A DNA stretch of 64,000 nt from Manihot esculenta (lineage: Eukaryota > Streptophyta > Magnoliopsida > Malpighiales > Euphorbiaceae), in assembly GCF_001659605.2 (NCBI RefSeq), contig NC_035164.2, forward strand, positions 3,861,870 through 3,925,869. Reading direction: 5' to 3'. Below the pieces are notes generated by a model. It worked only from the letters and a program-made list of their open reading frames with translations, was not told where the DNA came from and ran no database searches. The translations under genes were made by a program, and so were the position numbers. How positions within the stretch are numbered: position 1 is the stretch's first letter; each line of letters begins with the position of its first letter. Below are positions 57,725 to 64,000 of the stretch, in pieces.

Positions 57725-58640
57725 GTTGAGGATCCACAGGAATGTGTCGGACCATTTTCGTTTTTAAAAAATATTCGACCAGAGCATCTCAATGAAAGGG
57801 CTCCATGTGCTTCAACCTGGACTAGGAACCCATTTTACTTTGGCAGATGGACTGCAAAGATACAACTTCATCGCCACAATCATCTTTCTTTACAGAATGG
57901 GAGCATTTTGAAGGCTGCAGCTGATATATCAGGAACATTGGCCACAAAGAGAAAAATCAATTATCCGCAGAATGACATCATCTGCTTTGTTTTGCCACAA
58001 TTTTCCAGGAACATTAGGAAGAACCAGAACCAATGCCAAAGAACTATAGACTAAAGAAACAGAGAAGTTTAGTTATGCTACTCACACTATGATCTCCTAG
58101 TTTGAATGGCTTCAGCACATTCTCTCCCATCTGTAAAGTATAATCTATCTCCTTGATTTCATGCTTTTGGAGTGGCTTCATATTGATTCTGTTCCATAAG
58201 ATGTCTTTCCACAGATACCAGGGGAAAGGAACCGCTTTCCAGTCCCTGGCTCAATGTGATGCTACATTTATGTTGTCGCTTTTTTTAAACAACCCAACCA
58301 TCTGGCCGAGTAAAAGGTGAGTTGCTCTTGAACATGCAGGGAACAATTTGCATCTGCAGCATCAAAAACTGCTTTACCCTTCTTTTTTTAAAATGTTTTA
58401 TTTATTTTTTTTAAGGCTTCAGGACCCAACAGCAAACAAAAAACAAATCCTTAAAAGACATTGTCCTAACATCAAAATCCCATAGTAAATGGTCATAATT
58501 ATGCCATGATAATGAAATAAACTATTGTAAAACTCACATTTCTTCCATTGCCAGGTTTCATCCTCTTTGATGCAACACTTTTCTCTTCAGTTAGATATTT
58601 CTGTACAGATGAAAGGAAAGGCTCATGGTAATACTGCATA
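57725..58640 (-). pseudogene. 3' exons of an unrecognised minus-strand gene, degraded copy
   Basis: Exon-like blocks on the minus strand, bounded by good splice sites: 58640-58538 (reads YYHEPFLSSVQKYL, then EEKSVASKR, ending at a GTGAGT donor); 58353-58285 (after TGCTGCAG; VPCMFKSNSPFTRPDGWVV then a stop); about 58190-58100 (HEIKEIDYTLQMGENVL, then KPFKLGDHS); and 57920-57725, homologous to the terminal exon at 63.6 kb but with frame damage. I do not recognise the protein. The copy at 63.6 kb keeps an open terminal exon. Confidence 0.5.
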
Positions 58641-58644
58641 TTAG

Positions 58645-61330
58645 AAATTAACCAAATTTTCATGTAGGAGTATCTCACGTGCTGATAACATAAAATTCAA
58701 ATATAATTGGTTACCAGACATTATTAGCATATCAGACAATTAGTATGTTAATTAAAGTACATTAGATATTAATTTAAAATTAAATTTAACATTTTTTTAG
58801 TCTGCATGGTTATAGGAGTTCCGATCTATACTGTTAAGAACCATATTAATTAAATGAATAAATTATACTTTAAGTAGATTAATAGATATATTATAATTAA
58901 TAGTTTAATTTTTTATTTTTAAAATCAAACACTTAAATTTCTCAATTTTCATTCCGTCTAAATATCCGGTCTCTCTATTCATCTCTATCAATTTCTTTGT
59001 TAGTTCACGAGTAAATAACTGGTCAAATATCTAAAAATTATTTTTTCTTCTCGCAATACCCTTATTGCACCATACGACACATCTAAAATATTACATCATA
59101 CAACACATATAAAATAAATTTTACATTAAAAAATTCAAATCTCCTATCTTCCTTTCTCATATTTACTGCAATTTTTAATTTCATTTGTTTCAAAATTCAA
59201 GTAATTTTAAACATTTAAGTTGTTCTATCTTTATACGTTAAAAATTATATTTTTCTTAAATTTTTTGTTATTTTCAATTTTCTTAATATAAAATTAAACT
59301 AATCATATAATAATTAACTCTTTCATTTTTTATACACTAACAAATGAGTTTCTATTTAAAATAATTTGGAATTTTCTGATTTGCTGCAATTTCTCAATTT
59401 TCTGAGTATAAAGTTTAACTAATTATAAACACTTAAATCTTTCACATTTTATATATTAAAACACATCAATTCCTGCAAATAAAATCTGTAATTTTTTCAA
59501 ATTTTCTGCTATTTTTAATTTCTCTTATTTTTCACAATCACAACAACGACTAAAAGATTAACACTTTCAATTATTTAAACTTTTTATATAACTAAAATAT
59601 TTTTGTTATTATTATAAATAATAAAAATATACAAATAAAAAATAAAGTTTTTAAATTTATTAATACACATTTATTGCTCTTAAAATTTTTTAAAATAATT
59701 TTTTAATTTTTCTTAACTTTTTTCGCATTATAAAATGCTCTATAATCATTTGAAATAGAGCTTTTACATGTAACTATCCTTTAAAAAGAGAATGAGAATA
59801 GAAGAAGAAGTTGTGCTTTCAAATGGAAAAGTTTTCTTAGCTTTAAATATGTTACCGTGTATAATAAGGGTATTATGTAAAAAAAATATATATTTTATAT
59901 TTATTTTTGAACTAAAGAGAAATGGATAGATGACGTGCATTTGAACGGTATAAAAACAGAGAAATTTAAATATTTAAATTTGAAAATATAAAAACTAATT
60001 TATTAATTATAGTAGATTAAAATATAATTTACTCTTATTAAATTATTTTCTTATTTTAATTTGATTCTAGTTATTCACTAAAAATCAAAGCAGAAAGATA
60101 TCAAACTCATACTTTATTAGAGTCGAACTATTATGTATATTATAATTATAAATAATTTATAAATTATTATTATCTTTTATTCACCTATCTTTCTTTTAAT
60201 ATAATTTTATTATTCTTAATTAAATATTTGGATAATTTTTATTCACTTTATTTTTTCACAAATATTAAATAAAATAATTTATTTATTAATTTTTTAATTA
60301 TATCTCTTTTAAAATATTAAATTTTAATAAATACTAAAAAATATTTAGATAAATTTTTTAAAAATAATATAAAATTAAATACGATTATAATAGTGAATTT
60401 ATATGTTATATTATAGTATAAAAAATAAAAATAGATAAAAATTTTGAGATAATTAAAAAATTTAATCATACATTAAATAAGTATTTTATAATTAAAATTA
60501 TATAATTAAATAGTAACTAAAATGTACATTGAATAATACACTTATATTACTAATTCACACACATGCAGCAAACATACATAAACACTTTACACATAAAGAT
60601 TATATATTCTTGGTCAATGGTTTAAATATAATTTAAAAATCGAATAAAACCATATTAAAACTAAACAAGAGAAAATTATATCGAATCGGAATAAAAATAG
60701 ATTTTAACTGAACCAAAACCAATTTAGTGACCGCTTCTAAGTAGATTTTAGACTGGAATCAGAAACGAAACTATCTACATAACTATCTTCCTAAACAGCT
60801 TGTCAGCAGCATTTAGACAAAATCATGAACAAACATCTTGAAATATTCTCAAATCGATCACAACACCAATGCCTTCATTAATCAAGTAAATAGAACAGCC
60901 AAAAGCAACACTGCATTATGTAAAGCAAAACGGCCATCAGACTGACCGGGACGCGGCTCAACAATCCAATCATCGAGAAAATTGATGGATGGTGATGACG
61001 ATGAGGGACACGGTTGTTAATGTGGAACAGAGAGGATCAATTACCTGCAATTCCCTATTCTGATTTTGTGGAATTTGAAGGGGGACGTAGAGAGTAGAGG
61101 TTTTGTTGAACGATAGAATTCTTAAATAATTCAGTTATTGTATATTTTTATTTAGAAAGGAAATTATATATAAATATATTTATAACATAAAATTATGAGA
61201 AAAAAAGAAAATAATCATATTTTAAGGAAATAATATATATCATATTTATTAACTGTACAAATCCCTATGATTACAAGTTTGGTGGGTTAAGAGTACCGAA
61301 AAGAAAAAGAAAACTGCTCGTTATTGGGGT
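58645..61330. other. AT-rich intergenic region
   Basis: 58670-58735 repeats phrases from the duplication units (GTGCTGATAACATAAAATTC; CATTATTAGCATATCAGAC). 60750-61110 is less AT-rich (GACCGGGACGCGGCTC) and could hold an old first exon on the minus strand, but no conserved frame or start could be supported. The remainder shows nothing. Confidence 0.45.
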
Positions 61331-61412
61331 TCAGGATTTACACGTTAGATATAATTTTTAGTATTTCTTATTAATAAATGACAGTATAATAAATATAAAA
61401 CATAATTTTTAT

Positions 61413-61592
61413 TTTTGTAATTTTCTTGGAACCAGGGGCAATCCACACTTCCAATCCTATTCGGACTTGGACTCCTAATACACAGTGGAAACGATTTTCT
61501 AATCAAACTCTATTTATTTGCTTAAATCTTCATTATAAATAACTTGTAATCTAAATCCTATCGATCGTCAGTAAACGAAAAGAAGAAAAATC
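61413..61592 (+). promoter_or_regulatory. Diverged upstream module, gene copy 5
   Basis: Keeps CTTGGAACCAGGGGCAATCC, CTCCTAATACACAGTGG, and a cleaner TATAAATA box at 61534-61541. The conservation of this block despite diverged surroundings supports a promoter role. Confidence 0.65.
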
Positions 61593-61979
61593 ATGAGTAA
61601 AAGTGATGAAACTTTTCAGCTTCAGCAACTGCAAGACAAGCTGAAAAAAGCAGTTTCAACGGGTTCCATATATGCCTATGTCTATGCCTACTGTAATTTG
61701 CAGCAGCAACAGCAGAATTATCAACTTAGGCCACATTATCGAAGTCCGACGGATCAATCGATGATGGAGTACTCGCAGTTCACGTCGTTTTTGATAAACG
61801 ATGAGTCGTTCTTGACGCCGTGGAGTTGGAAGGTAGATGATCAAAGTGATGAAGAGTTGAATAATGAAGAAAAGAAGACAATGGTATTCCAGCAAGGTTC
61901 TTTCTTCACTTATGATGTTGATTCTTATGGTTTTCAACGAAGGTTACTTCAATTTCTTATGAGAGGCAAATCAAACTGA
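61593..61979 (+). CDS. Unrecognised small polyQ-containing protein, copy 5 (most diverged)
   Basis: The product is 128 residues, starting MSKSDETFQLQQ. Compared with copies 1-4 it has extra residues near 13-17 (QDKLKK) and a charged insert (DEELNNEEKK) in place of DGERKP, five Gln in the tract, and stops at MRGKSN. All length changes are multiples of three, and the blocks SIYAYVYA, LTPWSWK and SFFTYDVDSY/FQRRLL are kept. That pattern suggests selection on the protein. Confidence 0.75.
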   Translation: MSKSDETFQLQQLQDKLKKAVSTGSIYAYVYAYCNLQQQQQNYQLRPHYRSPTDQSMMEYSQFTSFLINDESFLTPWSWKVDDQSDEELNNEEKKTMVFQQGSFFTYDVDSYGFQRRLLQFLMRGKSN

Positions 61980-62256
61980 GCTCACTACTAAAATCTTACC
62001 TAGTCACAGACAAGTTGTGTAAGAATTTTTTTTGTGATATAAGAATTTTTTTTTAAATTAAGATAATTAAGGATGTTAAAAAAAATTATAAAACGAAAGT
62101 AGTTATTATATATTAGATAATTTTATATATTAGAACGGTTTCGCCGTATAATTATTCTAATAAATTTAATAAAATTAAAATACTAAATATTATGTTAAAA
62201 ATACTTGTGGAATAAGCAATCAGTTAGATTTATTAAACAATTTCATAAGCTTTGAG
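61980..62256. other. 3' flank of copy 5
   Basis: AT-rich; parts resemble 43323-43725. No gene is seen. Confidence 0.45.
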
Positions 62257-62345
62257 TCAACTGCTCAGATCAACACTGGCAGTCGCAGCATTACCTGCAA
62301 CCATCCCCTCAATCTCATTCCTTGCAAAAATCCCATTGTCCTCAG
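62257..62345 (-). pseudogene. Terminal-exon-like scrap, copy at 62.3 kb
   Basis: The minus strand reads EAEDNGIFARNEIEGMVAG, then N-A-A-T-A-S-V-D-L-S-S and a stop. It shares its C-terminal half with 43726-43830. The parent gene is not recognised; upstream sequence gives no clear acceptor. Confidence 0.45.
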
Positions 62346-63480
62346 CTTCCAATCATAGTCTTTTTAAATTTAGTATTGGAAATCAATTTTTTTTCTTATG
62401 GTATTAAATAAAAAAAATTCCAAATATTTGTGCAATTCTCATGAAAGAGCTAATTGAATTTGAAATTTTAATTTATTAATTTAATTATAAATTAAAGTAT
62501 AATACCTAATTTTTACTAAAAATAATGTAAACTATATTTTTAATATTATAAATTTTAATTTTAAAAAAATAATAAAAAAAACTTTAATATTTGAAAAAAT
62601 TATCATTCAACTTTAAATTTTAAAATTTTACTAATTAAATATTAACTTTCTCACGTAACTGATGATGATGTAGCAATTCTGTTAATTTTTAACGAAAAAT
62701 CTAATGTCCTAACGAAAAAAAATTGTAAATACTAGAATTGTAAAATGATGAAGGGAAAATGCAGAAACTAAATTGATAAAATTGATGGGTAAATCTTCCC
62801 TGCACTCATAATATTATAGAATAGTTTTAACTTAAAAAAAGAAAGTTAAATTAGTTTTAGACTAAAACGAATTAGAAATTATTTTAGGGCACAAACACTA
62901 TCATCATCAAACATTGAACTTACACGCTAAACTGTTAAAACTTTAGAGCTAATGCTTTACACCACTGGAATTTAAAGCCAAACCAGAAACACAACCCAGC
63001 TTTCCTGCACTGCACTCAAATTCTTCGAAGTCCTCTTCTGCTACTCAGTAACCGCAAGAATCTTCAAAAACAAATAGAAAAAGTTACTATTTGAATCTGT
63101 GTTATAGAAAAACTCATTAGTTAGTTTGTTGATTTTGAAAAATATATTAAAATGTATCCGAAGTTTTAAAAAAAAAATTACTAATTAATCATTTTATTGA
63201 TATTAACGGCTAAGTGTTAAAAAAAAAAGTCTAAACAACTTTCAAAACCGAAAGACTGATTAATAAACATTTTTACAAAATTGAGAAATTAACTAATGAG
63301 TTTTTATATACTATAAGACTAAATAGTAATATACTTTACGGCTAAAACTAGAGAAAAAACAAATTAGCAGATTTTTTAAAATCTCGAGAACAATTTAATG
63401 AGGTTTCTATGTGGACTAAACAGTACATATCCCAAACGAATAATAATAATAACATTAATTTTTCAACCACAAGAGAGAGC
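62346..63480. other. AT-rich intergenic region
   Basis: A/T-rich with a short less AT-rich part at 62940-63060 (CACAACCCAGCTTTCC). No gene, RNA or repeat boundary is supported. Confidence 0.45.
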
Positions 63481-63595
63481 TTATCCCATCTTATCATTTC
63501 ACAAGACTTGTGGTATAAATAATAAGGGGATGAACCATGGTCTAATTTCATAAAATCTAAAGCTTGGATGAGAGGAAATTACCATAAGCTTTGCA

Positions 63596-63811
63596 TTAAC
63601 ATCTGGGATTGAGGATCCACTGGAATGTCTCAGACCATTTTTGTTTCAAAGAATCTTCCACCAGAGTATCATCAATGAAAGGGCTCCATATGCTTCCACC
63701 TGGACTAAGAACCCATTTTACTTTGGCAGGCGGACTGCAAAGATCCAGAATTGAACTTACAACTTCATCACCAGAATCATTTTTCTTTGCAGAATCGGAG
63801 CATTTTGAAGG
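63596..63811 (-). CDS. Terminal exon of an unrecognised gene (rest outside window or in introns)
   Basis: After the acceptor TATCATTTGCAG (ends 63812) the minus strand is open for 71 codons to TAA at 63598-63596: PSKCSDSAKKNDSG, DEVVSSILDLCSPPAKVKW, VLSPGGSIWSPFIDD, then SLKQKWSETFQWIL. The acidic/basic, Ser-rich start followed by a W- and P-containing C-terminus does not match a family I know. An older copy with frame damage lies at 57.7-57.9 kb, which supports this as real coding sequence. Upstream exons should be right of base 64000. Confidence 0.55.
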   Translation of the reverse strand, partial: PSKCSDSAKKNDSGDEVVSSILDLCSPPAKVKWVLSPGGSIWSPFIDDTLVEDSLKQKWSETFQWILNPRC

Positions 63812-64000
63812 CTGCAAATGATATATCAGGAACAAGAACCAAAAGAGAAAAATCAATTCTCCACAGAATAACATGATCTGCTGATTGTTTTGCGCACAAT
63901 TTTCCAGGAACATTAGGAAGAATCAGAATCATGCAAGTCCAATGCCATAGACTCAATAGACTAAGTTTAAAGCAAAATTGCAGCGGAACAGAGAAGTTTA

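Noticed and set aside
60950..61110. Short minus-strand reading near the GC-richer block at 61 kb
   Set aside because: About 31 codons with no second copy to test conservation; cannot be supported as a gene.

Overview
This is eukaryotic nuclear DNA from a flowering plant: spliced genes with long AT-rich introns, Ty3/gypsy LTR retrotransposons primed by initiator-Met tRNA, plant-type L1 LINEs with an RNase H domain, hAT/CACTA-like small elements and a TRIM. A Malpighiales (Euphorbiaceae-like) host is a guess from general appearance, not shown by the sequence. No bacterial operons, CRISPR arrays, rRNA or tRNA genes were seen.

Layout. 1-12.7 kb is a nest of one Ty3/gypsy family with very long (about 2.2-2.6 kb) LTRs: a minus-strand element with an open gag-protease frame running off the left edge (1-4464), a minus-strand solo LTR with its 5-bp target duplication (4672-7284), and an old plus-strand element with most of its interior deleted (4465-12673). 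The old element sits in a dead LINE (12.7-14.2 kb). 14.2-17.4 kb is AT-rich repeat debris with a second dead LINE. 17.4-22.5 kb holds the only ordinary-looking spliced gene, a two-exon ALP1-like protein derived from a PIF/Harbinger transposase, with a hAT MITE in its 3.4-kb intron. 24.4-30.3 kb is a LINE with both reading frames intact. 30.6-56 kb is a tandem segmental duplication of two roughly 10-kb units (A and B). 56-64 kb has a further diverged gene copy and two copies of the 3' end of an unrecognised minus-strand gene.

The most distinctive content is an unrecognised family of small plus-strand genes (124-128 residues, polyQ tract, no signal peptide or membrane segment): five intact copies (32.4, 42.9, 46.8, 53.2, 61.6 kb) and two pseudogenes (31.1, 45.9 kb), each behind a shared upstream module. 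Their frames stay open and their insertions/deletions keep frame, while flanks are full of indels. Between copies lies a duplicated block with a broken ATG27-like gene flanked by CACTA-like repeats, and exon scraps of a tryptophanyl-tRNA synthetase. A solo gypsy LTR in unit A (38.88-41.18 kb) is absent from unit B, and a TRIM in unit B (48.1-48.6 kb) is absent from A, so both differences postdate or accompany divergence of the units.
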